The position numbers were made by a program, and so were the translations under genes. Below are positions 1 to 8,863 of a stretch of DNA of 64,000 nucleotides, piece by piece. Numbering within the stretch: position 1 is the first letter of the stretch; every line of letters starts with the position of its first letter. Location of the stretch: positions 186,001 through 250,000 of the forward strand of contig JADJQN010000003.1 in the NCBI GenBank assembly GCA_016712745.1, given 5' to 3'. The DNA comes from Sandaracinaceae bacterium (GTDB lineage: Bacteria > Myxococcota_A > Polyangia > Polyangiales > JADJQN01). Under the pieces are notes generated by a model. It made no database searches. It was not told where the DNA came from and worked only from the letters and a program-made list of their open reading frames with translations.

Positions 1-1
1 C

Positions 2-2290
2 GCCATTCAAGTCGACGGCCACGACGCCGCACGCTTCAATCGCGCGATGGACTTTCAATGGGCGCATCCCCGTGCAGGTGTTCGATCAGCGCGGCCGCAC
101 AGCGCACGCGAAGCCAATGAAGCGCGCACTCAGGCGCGAGATCGTCTCTACGCTCAGGGCGCGTACGGACGGGGCGACGATCGCGGCCCGGCGCGCCTTC
201 AAGGCCTGCGTGGAACACCAATCGAACGCATGCTCACCACCCCGGAAGTGCGTATGGCAGCGGGCGTCGATCCGCAGCTCCCGGTCACGGAGGATGTACT
301 CGACCGCGCTTCGCCGCTGCGCGGCATGGATTTGCGCCGCATGAACGCGGCCCAGCGTTTACGTTCGCGCATGCGTGCGCGCAACTGCGTCATGCAAGCT
401 GACTTCGCGGATGACGGCCTTCTCGGGTTGGCGCGCGCCATCAAAGACGCGCACGATTCCGGTGATGGAACCGTAACATTCTACGGCGTCCCCTATCGCA
501 TTACCAACGACGCGGGCGACATCGACTACGAACGGGTGCGAGACGTCCTGCGTCATCCGGCCTTTGAAGCGGTCACGGCGCACGAAGTTGGCCACACGCT
601 CGGCCTTCGCCATAACTTCAGCGGCTCCTACGATTCGTTGAACTACAGCGCGACCTATTGGGAGTTGCGCGACGACGGCGATATGCGTCCGCGCATGTAC
701 GATCCGTTGTCTTCGACTGAAATCTCCGGACGCATTCGCGAGTATCAGTATTCAACAGTCATGGACTACGGGCACAACTATGTCGTGTCCGACGCGGCTG
801 GCATCGGTCACTACGACGTCGCTGCCATCAAACTTGGCTACGGCGACCTCATGGAAGTTTTCGCCAACGCCCAGAACCCGCACGAGATGGCTTACATCGC
901 GGCGATGCAGCACTTCGGCTGGGAAGTAATCCTGAAAGAGTCGAGCTACCTCGAGGGCGGCGAGATTACGGCATACCAGTACACCGACATGCCAGGCGTC
1001 CTCGGCGGACGTGATCGGCTTGAGCAGCGCGCCGACGTCCCGTTCACAAGCATCGTGCCTGAGAACGACCCGTCGAATCCCGACGTGGTCGACTACGACA
1101 ACGTGATGGATGGGCGGGGGCGCCCGATCGTTCCGTACCTATTCTGCAGCGATGAACAATCCGACTTGAGCCCCGATTGCCAGCTTTACGACGCAGGGGC
1201 TGATCCGTACGAAGCGATTCAATCGCTCATCGACGCCTACTGGAACTACTACATTTTCGCGAACTTTCGCCGGGGCCGCCTTGGCTACGACGTCGACGCC
1301 TATGCCGATCGTATTTACTGGCGCTACTTCTCGAAGCTGCAGTCGGCGACGCAAGTCTACGTGCTCAACCGCTCGTACATGGAACAGAACTGGGCGGGCG
1401 ATCCCAGCCTCGATGCGTTCTGGACGCGGCCCGATGGATACGCGTCGTGGACGACAGGCACCGGCGCTACGTTCGATCTCTTCCGCCAAGTTATCGCGAA
1501 TCCCGAGCCAGGCGCGTACGGACTCGAGACGCGTCCTGACGGAAGCGATGCGCTCACGCTCACGGGCGCGGGTACGCCGATTCGAAACGTGCGTTCGCCC
1601 GATGCGCGTTACCTGGAGACGTCGTGGAACTTCAACGACGGCTACTATTGGTTCGACGAGCTGGAGCGCGCCGGCTACTTCACCGACAAGACGCTGGCGC
1701 TCATGATGATGACTGATCCGACGACCTACTTCATCGGTAAGGACACGTCGGCTGACGCGCGTACCTACGAGATCAATTACTACTCGGCGTACGCGCCCGC
1801 TCTCACCGAATTTATGGCATCGCTGATGTCCGAGGATTGGACGCGCTTCGCCCCGCGCATCGCATCGGGAGAGCTTGTCTATCCAAACACCGACGAGTTG
1901 ATGAACGGCACGGCTACCGGTGTCCCGGTCGATCCGCAAACGACCTTCTCGATTCAGCTATGGGCCGCTGTCTTCGGCATGGCGCTCATTCCCGAGACGT
2001 ACAGCCAGAACTACCTCGATCAGGCGCGCATCTTCGTGCGTGGCGGAGCCGAGGGGGTGGAAATCGATCCCAGCTTGCACACGGTTGAGTTCACCGACCG
2101 GGTAAGTGGCCTCACCTACGTCGCGCGCGCGTACGGCGACGACACGCATCCTGAAACGGGTGTCGGTGCGCGCATGCTCTTGCACGCGCAGGCGCTATAC
2201 GACAACGGCGAGAGCGAAGCGCTCGCGCAGTACATGGACAACATCAACATCGTTCGATCGCTCACCTGGCAATACGGCTTCGGCATCTGA
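2..2290 (+). CDS. Secreted zinc-dependent metalloprotease, 5' end outside window
   Basis: The reading frame is open from the first bases, so the gene is probably cut by the left edge; the ATG at 47 is unlikely to be the true start. The extended zinc site HEVGHTLGLRH lies at 581-613, followed by NFSGS and, further on, a Met-turn-like TVMDYG. This arrangement matches the large bacterial 'zinc-dependent metalloproteases' with DUF4953/DUF5117-type regions. The family is known to be secreted or surface-attached and to cleave proteins; the substrate is unknown. Residues before about position 200 resemble no motif I recognise. It heads a plus-strand run of envelope genes (Cys-rich lipoprotein, two thioredoxin-fold proteins, a barrel). 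Family call firm, N-terminus uncertain. Confidence 0.85.
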   Translation, partial: AIQVDGHDAARFNRAMDFQWAHPRAGVRSARPHSAREANEARTQARDRLYAQGAYGRGDDRGPARLQGLRGTPIERMLTTPEVRMAAGVDPQLPVTEDVLDRASPLRGMDLRRMNAAQRLRSRMRARNCVMQADFADDGLLGLARAIKDAHDSGDGTVTFYGVPYRITNDAGDIDYERVRDVLRHPAFEAVTAHEVGHTLGLRHNFSGSYDSLNYSATYWELRDDGDMRPRMYDPLSSTEISGRIREYQYSTVMDYGHNYVVSDAAGIGHYDVAAIKLGYGDLMEVFANAQNPHEMAYIAAMQHFGWEVILKESSYLEGGEITAYQYTDMPGVLGGRDRLEQRADVPFTSIVPENDPSNPDVVDYDNVMDGRGRPIVPYLFCSDEQSDLSPDCQLYDAGADPYEAIQSLIDAYWNYYIFANFRRGRLGYDVDAYADRIYWRYFSKLQSATQVYVLNRSYMEQNWAGDPSLDAFWTRPDGYASWTTGTGATFDLFRQVIANPEPGAYGLETRPDGSDALTLTGAGTPIRNVRSPDARYLETSWNFNDGYYWFDELERAGYFTDKTLALMMMTDPTTYFIGKDTSADARTYEINYYSAYAPALTEFMASLMSEDWTRFAPRIASGELVYPNTDELMNGTATGVPVDPQTTFSIQLWAAVFGMALIPETYSQNYLDQARIFVRGGAEGVEIDPSLHTVEFTDRVSGLTYVARAYGDDTHPETGVGARMLLHAQALYDNGESEALAQYMDNINIVRSLTWQYGFGI

Positions 2291-2437
2291 GCCTGGATTG
2301 CCTTCGCGAGGCGTGCTGCGCGACCGGGATCGCGGCGAATTTGGTGCGCTATGCACGTTCACGCGCCGTTTAAGGGGCGTTTGCTTGTTCGGTCGCGTTG
2401 ACACAGAGCATGCTGCGGCTCACTCTTCGGCGTCCTT

Positions 2438-3433
2438 ATGCGCACTTTCGCCCACACTTCTTCTGGTCTCCTCGCTGGCTGCCTAATCCTTCTCACCGCG
2501 TGCGGCGACAGCAACAACGCGACACCGGATGCCAGCGTCACTGTCGACCTTGGCAACGATATGAGTGCGAGCGGCGACGCCGGTCAGGACAGCGGCCCCC
2601 CGCGCGAGCCCACCCTCTTCGGCCCATGCAACTCGGCAGACGATTGCCCCGGCGACAACGCCGTGTGTCGTCCCAACACCAACGGTTGGCCCGGCGGCTT
2701 CTGCACTGTGCCGTGCACGCCTCCCGATCGCTCGCCCTGCTTCGACGGCAACCTCTACAATCACTGCCTCACGCAAACCAATGGAAGCGGTTCGTTCTGC
2801 GAGCGGCGTTGCCAAAACGGCTTCGACTGTCAGCGCAGCGGCTACACTTGCGTGAGCGTCGGCGCGTTTGATCAATCCGGCGGCGTCTGCATCGGCGTCT
2901 GCAGCACGGATGAACAATGTGGCGAAGGCGCGGTCTGCAACGTTTGGTCGGGCCAATGCACAACGACCGCTCCAACAACTGGCGGCGTCGCGGGCGACAC
3001 GTGCGCTGCGGCTGCAGGCTGCCGATCGGGTAGCTGCATCGCCGAGATGAACGGCGCAAACCCGACCGGCTGGATTGACGGCTACTGCTACGGCAACTGC
3101 ATTTTGCCGCACGGCTACAATACGAACACCGTCTTCGCTGGCGACGCACTTCCTCAGGGATCGTGTCCGGAGTCGGACGTCTGTTTCCCCTCGACCTTCA
3201 GCTACGCTGCCGAAGGCGATCCCGGTAACTGCTTCAAGGGATGCGCCTCGAGTGACGAATGCCGTCCTGGCTACGAATGCGCACTCTCGTTCACCCTCGG
3301 CAGCGGACATACCTCGACGTTTACGCGCGGATTTTGCCAGCCGATCGATTGCAGTTCGCAGGCTTGTCCCACAGGATACACCTGCCGCACGGTGGGTACG
3401 GGCGCGAGTGCCCGGCAGGTTTGCGGTGTTTAG
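2438..3433 (+). CDS. Cys-rich surface lipoprotein
   Basis: 331 residues. The N-terminus is a lipoprotein signal with lipobox LTAC followed by GDSNNATPDA, so the mature protein should be anchored in the outer membrane. After a short Asp-rich spacer come repeated Cys-rich modules of the type 'GPCNSADDCPGDNAVCR' and 'CSTDEQCGEGAVCN', which resemble the EGF-like or dickkopf-type Cys modules common in Myxococcota surface proteins. The many cysteines imply several disulfides, which fits the thioredoxin-fold proteins encoded directly downstream. It lies between the metalloprotease and the thioredoxin lipoprotein on the same strand. No enzymatic motif is visible; a ligand-binding or structural surface role is inference. 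Confidence 0.8.
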   Translation: MRTFAHTSSGLLAGCLILLTACGDSNNATPDASVTVDLGNDMSASGDAGQDSGPPREPTLFGPCNSADDCPGDNAVCRPNTNGWPGGFCTVPCTPPDRSPCFDGNLYNHCLTQTNGSGSFCERRCQNGFDCQRSGYTCVSVGAFDQSGGVCIGVCSTDEQCGEGAVCNVWSGQCTTTAPTTGGVAGDTCAAAAGCRSGSCIAEMNGANPTGWIDGYCYGNCILPHGYNTNTVFAGDALPQGSCPESDVCFPSTFSYAAEGDPGNCFKGCASSDECRPGYECALSFTLGSGHTSTFTRGFCQPIDCSSQACPTGYTCRTVGTGASARQVCGV

Positions 3434-3485
3434 TTGCGCGTTTTCACAATCGACTTACGCAGTTCGAGTTTCGAAGGAGTTTTTC

Positions 3486-4169
3486 ATGTCATTCAAGCTT
3501 GATCGTCTCGCAACTGTGTTGGCCGCTTCGGCGATGTGCACGGTCGTTGGCTGCAGCGACGCCAACTCCGGCAACAACAACCTCAACACAGATGACGCGG
3601 GAACCGATGCGGGCTTCGGTGACACGGATGCAGGCGACGTTGATGCGGGCACCCTGAGCTGCAACATCCCGACTGAAGGCTACGCGTCGTCGGTTGGCAC
3701 CAAGCTTCGCCCCTTCACTCTTGACCGTTGCTTCGTCAACGATGCGGGCGACGGCGAGAGCGCTCCGTTCGCATTCTATGAAAACGGTTTTTGCGAATCT
3801 CGCTTCACGGTCCTGAGCATCGCCGCTGGCTGGTGCGGACCCTGCAACGCCGAGAGCGAAGAATTCAACGAGCAGATCACGCAGATGTATGGCCCCCGCG
3901 GCGTGCGCCTGATCCAAGTCCTCGTTCAGGACTACGACTACCTCGCACCCGACGTCGACTTCTGCAACGAGTGGGTCAATCGCCACAACTTGGCCAACCC
4001 CGAGCTCATGGATCCGACGGGCGTAACGCAAATCTACTTCCCGGGCGGCTCGCTTCCCTCGACGATCATCGTCGACAACACCGGGACAATCGTCTTCCGT
4101 GAGAACGGATCGACGACCGGGCTAATCAGCCTTCGCAACAAGCTCGACCAGCTTCTCGCCGGCGAATAA
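3486..4169 (+). CDS. Thioredoxin-fold lipoprotein (TlpA/redoxin-like)
   Basis: 227 residues from the ATG at 3486, chosen because AAGGAG lies just upstream and a lipoprotein signal (lipobox VVGC) follows at once; the longer open frame extends back into the preceding gene. A DAG/TDAG-rich linker leads to a thioredoxin-like domain with active site WCGPC in the context AAGWCGPCNAESEEF, and a cis-Pro-like segment SLPSTIIVDNTG followed by a strand. This is the signature of extracytoplasmic thiol oxidoreductases. It probably reduces or isomerises disulfides at the outer membrane. The Cys-rich lipoprotein upstream is an obvious candidate client, which is inference. Confidence 0.85.
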   Translation: MSFKLDRLATVLAASAMCTVVGCSDANSGNNNLNTDDAGTDAGFGDTDAGDVDAGTLSCNIPTEGYASSVGTKLRPFTLDRCFVNDAGDGESAPFAFYENGFCESRFTVLSIAAGWCGPCNAESEEFNEQITQMYGPRGVRLIQVLVQDYDYLAPDVDFCNEWVNRHNLANPELMDPTGVTQIYFPGGSLPSTIIVDNTGTIVFRENGSTTGLISLRNKLDQLLAGE

Positions 4170-4189
4170 CCACTTCGTAGAGTCGGCAC

Positions 4190-6160
4190 TTGCGCTCGCA
4201 TCGCACGCAGCTTCACGTCGTGATCGTGTGTGCGGTCGCAGTGCTGTGCCTGCCGGCGCGTCTGCGAGCGCAGCTCACGCCAGAGACTACAGGGGCTGAC
4301 GGGGTCGACGAGGCCGCGGGCCAGTCGGGGTCAGTGACTGAGGCCGAGGGCGAATCGGAGTCCGTGTCGGAGTCCGAAGCCGAGGCCGTCTCCGTGCCGG
4401 AGGCCGAGGCCGAGCGCGTGTCCGAGGCCGAGGCCGAGGCCGGGACCGAGTCGGACGATGAAGGGCTTTCCTTTAACGTGCCGGGGCTGGGGCGTACCGC
4501 ATTCTCGATGACGAGCACGACGACCGCGCGCTACCGCGGAGAGAACTACGACTTCAATTCGCACGACGACAACTTTGCTTCGCTTCAACAGCGTCTCGAC
4601 ATGTCGTTGCAGTCTGACGAGGTGCGCCTCGAGCTGCGGCTCGATGGCTTCTTGCCCTTCGTCCCTGGCATCACACACGGTGAGTCTTCGTGCATCGAAG
4701 GCGAGGAGGCGCTCTGTTATCTGCGCGGCAACGCGCGGCCCGAGCGGTTCACGCTCGAGTGGCAACACAGCGATTGGAAAGTTCAGCTCGGCGACGCCTA
4801 CTCGATCATGGGGCGCGGCATCGCGCTCGCATTTCGCAAAGTCGATTTGCTTGGAGTCGACACTGCGCTGCGGGGTGGCCAAGTTCACTACGAAGGACGT
4901 CACTTCCACGCGCAGATTCTCGGCGGTGTCGCCAATCCACAGAACCTCGATCCCACCAATCTCCGCGTTATCGATGAGCAGCTCGACCGCGTCATTGGCA
5001 CCGACCTTGGCGCGCGCCTCGGCGCGAATGACGATGTTGATTTCGCGCTTCAGTACTCGCGCGTTTGGTTTCGTGATGATGAGAACGGATATCAGAATCG
5101 TGTCGTCGACGTCGTGGGCTGGCGCGCCGAGCTTCCCGCGCTCGCGGATGGCGCGCTTTCACTCTATGTCGAAGCCAATGGATTGCGCCGCAGCTACGTC
5201 GACTTCGGCATGGACGGCAACGAATTTGGCCGAGCCGTCTACGGCTCAGTCCAACTGCAAATGGACAAGTTCACAGTTCTTGCCGAGTGGCAGGACTATC
5301 GCAACTTCATGGTCGCCGCGACGACGAATGAGACGCGCACCTACCGCATCTACAGCGCGCAACCGACGCTCGAGCTCGAGGGATTGCAACGCGTGCGCGG
5401 CATTGGCAACCGCCGCGGCGGCAGCCTCAAGATCGACTACGCGTTTAACGAAAGCCCCTGGAGCGTGGGCCTCAACTCACTGCTCGTGGGATTCAACGAA
5501 GACCCGAATGCGGATCCCTGGGATGGCATTCTCGTTTCGCACACGTGGGTGACGCTGCGCCGCTTCAACGACGCAAGTAGCGGTGCATCGGCGGACGAGA
5601 CGAGCGGAGACGACGCGCCCGACGACACAAGTGGTGCCGACGAGAATGCGTCGCGCTTCGGGTGGACGCTCGACGCACTCGCGGGCTTTCGCCGCGAAAC
5701 TTATTTGCACGATCCATCAAGCGATTTGCTCGCGAGCGGCGACGTCGATCGCCAAGTGATGCATGCCGACATTGATTCTTCGTTCGGAGCTGGAATGCAT
5801 TCTTTCGAAGCGCGCGTCGAGCAGCGCTACGAACGCGAGTTTGTCTTTGATCACTACAACGACTTTACGCAAGGCAGCGCGACCGTGACCTGGTCCTACG
5901 GACAGCACCTCTCGGTCAGCCCTGCCGTGCGTTGGAATAGCGAGAGCAAAGGCGTCATCGCCCAGCGCGATATGCGGGCCTATAATTTTCTCGGCGGCAC
6001 CTTCTTCCCGGCTCTCGAAGTGAAATGGACGTTCACGCCCGGGAATTTCATTAGTCTTTTCGGCGGCATGACTCCGGGCGGGCAGATTTGCTCGGGCGGC
6101 GTGTGCCGCGTCGTCCCGCCATTTGAAGGCGTGCTTTCACAGCTAGTCTTGCGGCTCTAG
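4190..6160 (+). CDS. Outer-membrane beta-barrel protein (DUF6029-like)
   Basis: 656 residues from a TTG start; no nearer start gives the signal peptide (hydrophobic VVIVCAVAVLCLPA, then RAQ). After cleavage comes a low-complexity acidic stretch of SEAEAE-type repeats (about 4318-4449), then a long region of alternating beta strands with aromatic girdles. Features such as AFSMTSTTTARYRGENY near the N-terminus and VGLNSLLVGF near the middle resemble the DUF6029 family of outer-membrane proteins, often found near TlpA/Omp28-type thioredoxins. It lies 20 bp after the thioredoxin lipoprotein and 60 bp before a second thioredoxin. A role as outer-membrane platform or pore for this thiol module is inference. 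Confidence 0.7.
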   Translation: MRSHRTQLHVVIVCAVAVLCLPARLRAQLTPETTGADGVDEAAGQSGSVTEAEGESESVSESEAEAVSVPEAEAERVSEAEAEAGTESDDEGLSFNVPGLGRTAFSMTSTTTARYRGENYDFNSHDDNFASLQQRLDMSLQSDEVRLELRLDGFLPFVPGITHGESSCIEGEEALCYLRGNARPERFTLEWQHSDWKVQLGDAYSIMGRGIALAFRKVDLLGVDTALRGGQVHYEGRHFHAQILGGVANPQNLDPTNLRVIDEQLDRVIGTDLGARLGANDDVDFALQYSRVWFRDDENGYQNRVVDVVGWRAELPALADGALSLYVEANGLRRSYVDFGMDGNEFGRAVYGSVQLQMDKFTVLAEWQDYRNFMVAATTNETRTYRIYSAQPTLELEGLQRVRGIGNRRGGSLKIDYAFNESPWSVGLNSLLVGFNEDPNADPWDGILVSHTWVTLRRFNDASSGASADETSGDDAPDDTSGADENASRFGWTLDALAGFRRETYLHDPSSDLLASGDVDRQVMHADIDSSFGAGMHSFEARVEQRYEREFVFDHYNDFTQGSATVTWSYGQHLSVSPAVRWNSESKGVIAQRDMRAYNFLGGTFFPALEVKWTFTPGNFISLFGGMTPGGQICSGGVCRVVPPFEGVLSQLVLRL

Positions 6161-6220
6161 AATCGAAGAAACGGTAGATGCGTCCAAGCTGCCGTCGCAT
6201 GGATGTTGAAGGAGACTAGG

Positions 6221-6757
6221 ATGTCATTGTCACGCAAAGGGTCGTTCGCGCTCGTCGCCGTGCTTGTCGGCATCGTCTTCTTCACCGCCTTGCCTCAAAG
6301 CCACGCTCGCGTCGGAGGACGCCCACCGTCCTTCACATTGCCCGCCGTCGCCGGCGGCCCCACGCGCGGACGCTTCCGTTTGGAGGATCATCTGGGACGC
6401 CATCCCATCGTGATTCTCTTTTGGGCAACGTGGTGCGGTCCCTGCCGTCAGGAGATGCCCTACTACCAATCGCTTGCCGAGCGCCACGCCGCTTCGGGTT
6501 TGCAGATCGTCGCAATCAGCATGGACGGTCCGAGCACAATCGCGCAGGCGGGCTCGATGGCGCGTCGTCTGAATTTGCGATTCCCGATACTGAGCGATCT
6601 GGACACCACTGTTTCGTCCGCGATGAACCCGCGACGCGCTGCGCCCTTCAGCGTTTGGATCAACCGCGAAGGACGCATCGTCGCTGAACGCGAAGGCTTT
6701 GCGCTCTCGGAGCGCGATGCGATTGCTCAAGGCATCGCATCGCTCGTTGCTCCGTAA
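6221..6757 (+). CDS. TlpA-like periplasmic thioredoxin
   Basis: 178 residues. The start is placed at the ATG at 6221 because AAGGAG sits at 6209-6214; an ATG at 6203 lies upstream of that site. The N-terminal hydrophobic segment (about residues 8-25, ending SHA) is a signal peptide or anchor. The domain opens with PSFTLPAVAGG, carries the active site ATWCGPCRQEMP, and ends with a PFSVWINREGRIV strand, a complete TlpA/ResA-type redoxin fold. It is expected to act in the periplasm as a thiol-disulfide reductase. It closes the plus-strand envelope cluster; the next gene is convergent 22 bp away. Confidence 0.88.
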   Translation: MSLSRKGSFALVAVLVGIVFFTALPQSHARVGGRPPSFTLPAVAGGPTRGRFRLEDHLGRHPIVILFWATWCGPCRQEMPYYQSLAERHAASGLQIVAISMDGPSTIAQAGSMARRLNLRFPILSDLDTTVSSAMNPRRAAPFSVWINREGRIVAEREGFALSERDAIAQGIASLVAP

Positions 6758-6779
6758 GCGCGCTTTCGCGAAAACCAGT

Positions 6780-7265
6780 CTACTGCTGGGGAACGACAAC
6801 CTGCTGAGCGGGAGCGGCTTCGGGAGCCGGCGCTGCTGCAGGCTCGGCCGCGACCGGAACCGCTTCGACAACCACCGGCGCGCCCTGTGTTCCACCGCAT
6901 ACGTACCAGAGATGGTATTCCGTGACCGCGGTCGTGGTCGTCGTCGCGTTCTGCGACGAGTTGCCGTACGCGCCGTTGCCGACGTAGCGCGTTCCGCCTT
7001 GCTGGGACGACTGCTGCTGCGTCTGCTGACCGGTAACAACTTCGCCTTCGCGCGTCACCGTATAGCCGAGGTTGCCGCAGTGGGCGTTCATCGAGGCTAC
7101 GGCTTGCTCCATTGCTTTCGTGCGATCGCCGTCGAGTGCGAGCTCGCCACCAGCCTGGTCGCGCATGATCGGGCGAGCACTGCCGCCAGCGGCGCATGCC
7201 AAGACCGTGATCAAAAGAACGGATCCGCCGAAGATTGTTCGTACTTGTTTTGCGTTAATGGTCAC
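6780..7265 (-). CDS. Small lipoprotein with Ala/Pro-rich tail
   Basis: 161 residues from a GTG start preceded by AGGAG at good spacing. The signal ends in lipobox VLAC followed by AAGGS. The middle contains a compact region with one Cys pair (NAHCGNLG and WYVCGG) around a Gln/Gly/Thr-rich stretch (TQQQSSQQGG, NATTTTT), and the C-terminus is an EAAPAQ-type Ala/Pro tail. I recognise no family; the Cys pair could form a disulfide. It is convergent with the TlpA-like gene and divergent from the following barrel-like gene. Confidence 0.7.
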   Translation of the reverse strand: MTINAKQVRTIFGGSVLLITVLACAAGGSARPIMRDQAGGELALDGDRTKAMEQAVASMNAHCGNLGYTVTREGEVVTGQQTQQQSSQQGGTRYVGNGAYGNSSQNATTTTTAVTEYHLWYVCGGTQGAPVVVEAVPVAAEPAAAPAPEAAPAQQVVVPQQ

Positions 7266-7332
7266 AGAAGCTCCTGGAAGTGAGGCGCGCAGCTAATCAA
7301 ACGGACAGCAAACCTGTCAAGGTTGAGGCTGG

Positions 7333-8322
7333 ATGATAAGCTCCGACGCAGGGCTTATGCCGTATCTTCACTGGATCTGCGCATTAATTCTCTTGGCAGT
7401 CGCGATGCCCGCGCGCGCTCAGAGCGCGTCAGACGCAGCGACGCGTCCAACGCGAGCGCGTTTGGACTACGCCGCGCCCGAAATGGGCACTCTCTGCCCA
7501 ACGCGCGAGTCGTTCGAGGATATCGTGGCGGCCCGGCTAGGCTACAGCGCGTTCGCAGAGAATGGCCCGATGCTTGTGACCGCACGCATCGTCCGGGCGG
7601 GCGAGAACCTTCACGCCGTCATCGAAATCCGGGATGCATCCAATCGTGTACTGGGTTCGCGCGAGTTCGATGGAGCAACCAGCGAGTGCGCAGACCTGGC
7701 TCAGGCGATGGCTGTCGCAGTGAGCGTGACCATCGACCCGCTGAGCTTGGGAGGGCCCGTCGAAGAACCGCACGCGCAAGCGAGCGCTGAGCGCGACGCG
7801 CACCCGCCCTCTGTCGTTAACGAATCGCCCTTGCATGTACGAGCACACGTCGATGCAGTATTCGCTTTTGGATCGACGCCATCCTGGGCGCTTGGTCCGC
7901 GTCTGGGCGTCTCGGTGCGACGTGAGAACTTTTCATTCGCCATTGAGGGAACGACCTATCTGCAAAAGAGTTATACGCGCATCGCTCAAGGCGATCGAAT
8001 CGCGGGCCAAGTGATCGCTGGCAGCGTGGTTCCCTGCATTCACCTCTCAGTGGTGCAAGCGTGCGCAGTCGCAAGCCTTGGCGTTTTTTTGGGGGACGCA
8101 CTTGACCTTGATAGCGCAGGTCGGGTTTCGAATTTTTGGGCCGCGCTCGGCGCGCGCCTCGGCGCAGAACTGCCACTCAACGGACGGTTGTCGCTCCGCT
8201 TAAACGCCGACTTTGCAGGTATCGTTTCGCGCACTCAGCTGGCAATCGACGAGATCGTGGTGTGGAATGCTCCTGCTTTCACAGTCGATGTAGGCATCGG
8301 CATCTTGCTTCACTTTTTATGA
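7333..8322 (+). CDS. Secreted protein, possibly outer-membrane, upstream of a sigma factor
   Basis: 329 residues. Two starts are possible: the ATG at 7333 or the ATG at 7357, which puts the signal peptide (LHWICALILLAVAMPARAQ) directly at the N-terminus. The first half contains two conserved-looking Cys (MGTLC and TSECADL) and strands typical of a soluble periplasmic domain. The second half has Gly-rich amphipathic strands ending GIGILLHFL, suggestive of a small barrel. It sits 13 bp before an ECF sigma factor gene and a TPR/membrane gene, a three-gene arrangement common in Myxococcota. A role as envelope sensor is inference. Confidence 0.65.
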   Translation: MISSDAGLMPYLHWICALILLAVAMPARAQSASDAATRPTRARLDYAAPEMGTLCPTRESFEDIVAARLGYSAFAENGPMLVTARIVRAGENLHAVIEIRDASNRVLGSREFDGATSECADLAQAMAVAVSVTIDPLSLGGPVEEPHAQASAERDAHPPSVVNESPLHVRAHVDAVFAFGSTPSWALGPRLGVSVRRENFSFAIEGTTYLQKSYTRIAQGDRIAGQVIAGSVVPCIHLSVVQACAVASLGVFLGDALDLDSAGRVSNFWAALGARLGAELPLNGRLSLRLNADFAGIVSRTQLAIDEIVVWNAPAFTVDVGIGILLHFL

Positions 8323-8335
8323 CGGATGAGGACGC

Positions 8336-8863
8336 GTGAGCACCAACGCAAGCGACGGGGTTTCATTTGAAGCCCTCTTCGAAAGTGAGTTCTCCTACGT
8401 TTGTAGGACCTTACGGCGTTTGGGCGTAAAAGAGGCAGACCTGGACGATCTCGCGCAGGAAGTGTTCATCACCGTGCATCGGCACCTCCACGAATACGAT
8501 TCGAGCCGCCCTCTTAAGCCGTGGCTGTTTTCGTTCGCGTTCGGCACGGCCGCCAACTATCGAAGGCTCGCCCGCCATCGTGCGGAGAAGCACGAAGATA
8601 GCGATGTGCACGCATCCACCGCGCCGGGGCCCGCGCAACAACTCGAGAACGCGCAGGCGCGCGATCTAGTGCTGCGGGCACTTTCAACCCTCGATGAAGA
8701 CCGCGCCGCTGTCTTCGTGATGCACGAGCTTGACGGATTTGCTGCGCCCGACATCGCCGAATCGCTTTCGATTCCGCTGAACACGGTCTACTCACGACTG
8801 CGCGTAGCGCGCGACGAATTTACGACTGCCGTGCGGCGTTTGCAGAAAGGAGAGCGCTCATGA
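8336..8863 (+). CDS. ECF-type RNA polymerase sigma factor
   Basis: 175 residues from a GTG start with GATGAGGA just upstream. Region 2 is visible as LDDLAQEVFITVHRHLHEYD followed by PLKPWLFSFAFGTAANYRR. Region 4 contains LSTLDEDRAAVFVMHELDG, then the helix-turn-helix AESLSIPLNTVYSRLRVARD. This is the two-domain ECF architecture that directs core RNA polymerase to a small regulon. The stop overlaps the next gene by four bases (ATGA), so the two are translationally coupled, and the downstream membrane protein is the likely anti-sigma partner. Confidence 0.92.
   Translation: MSTNASDGVSFEALFESEFSYVCRTLRRLGVKEADLDDLAQEVFITVHRHLHEYDSSRPLKPWLFSFAFGTAANYRRLARHRAEKHEDSDVHASTAPGPAQQLENAQARDLVLRALSTLDEDRAAVFVMHELDGFAAPDIAESLSIPLNTVYSRLRVARDEFTTAVRRLQKGERS

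Noticed and set aside
1139..1939. 266-residue minus-strand frame inside metalloprotease gene
   Set aside because: Antisense shadow; sense frame carries clear family motifs.
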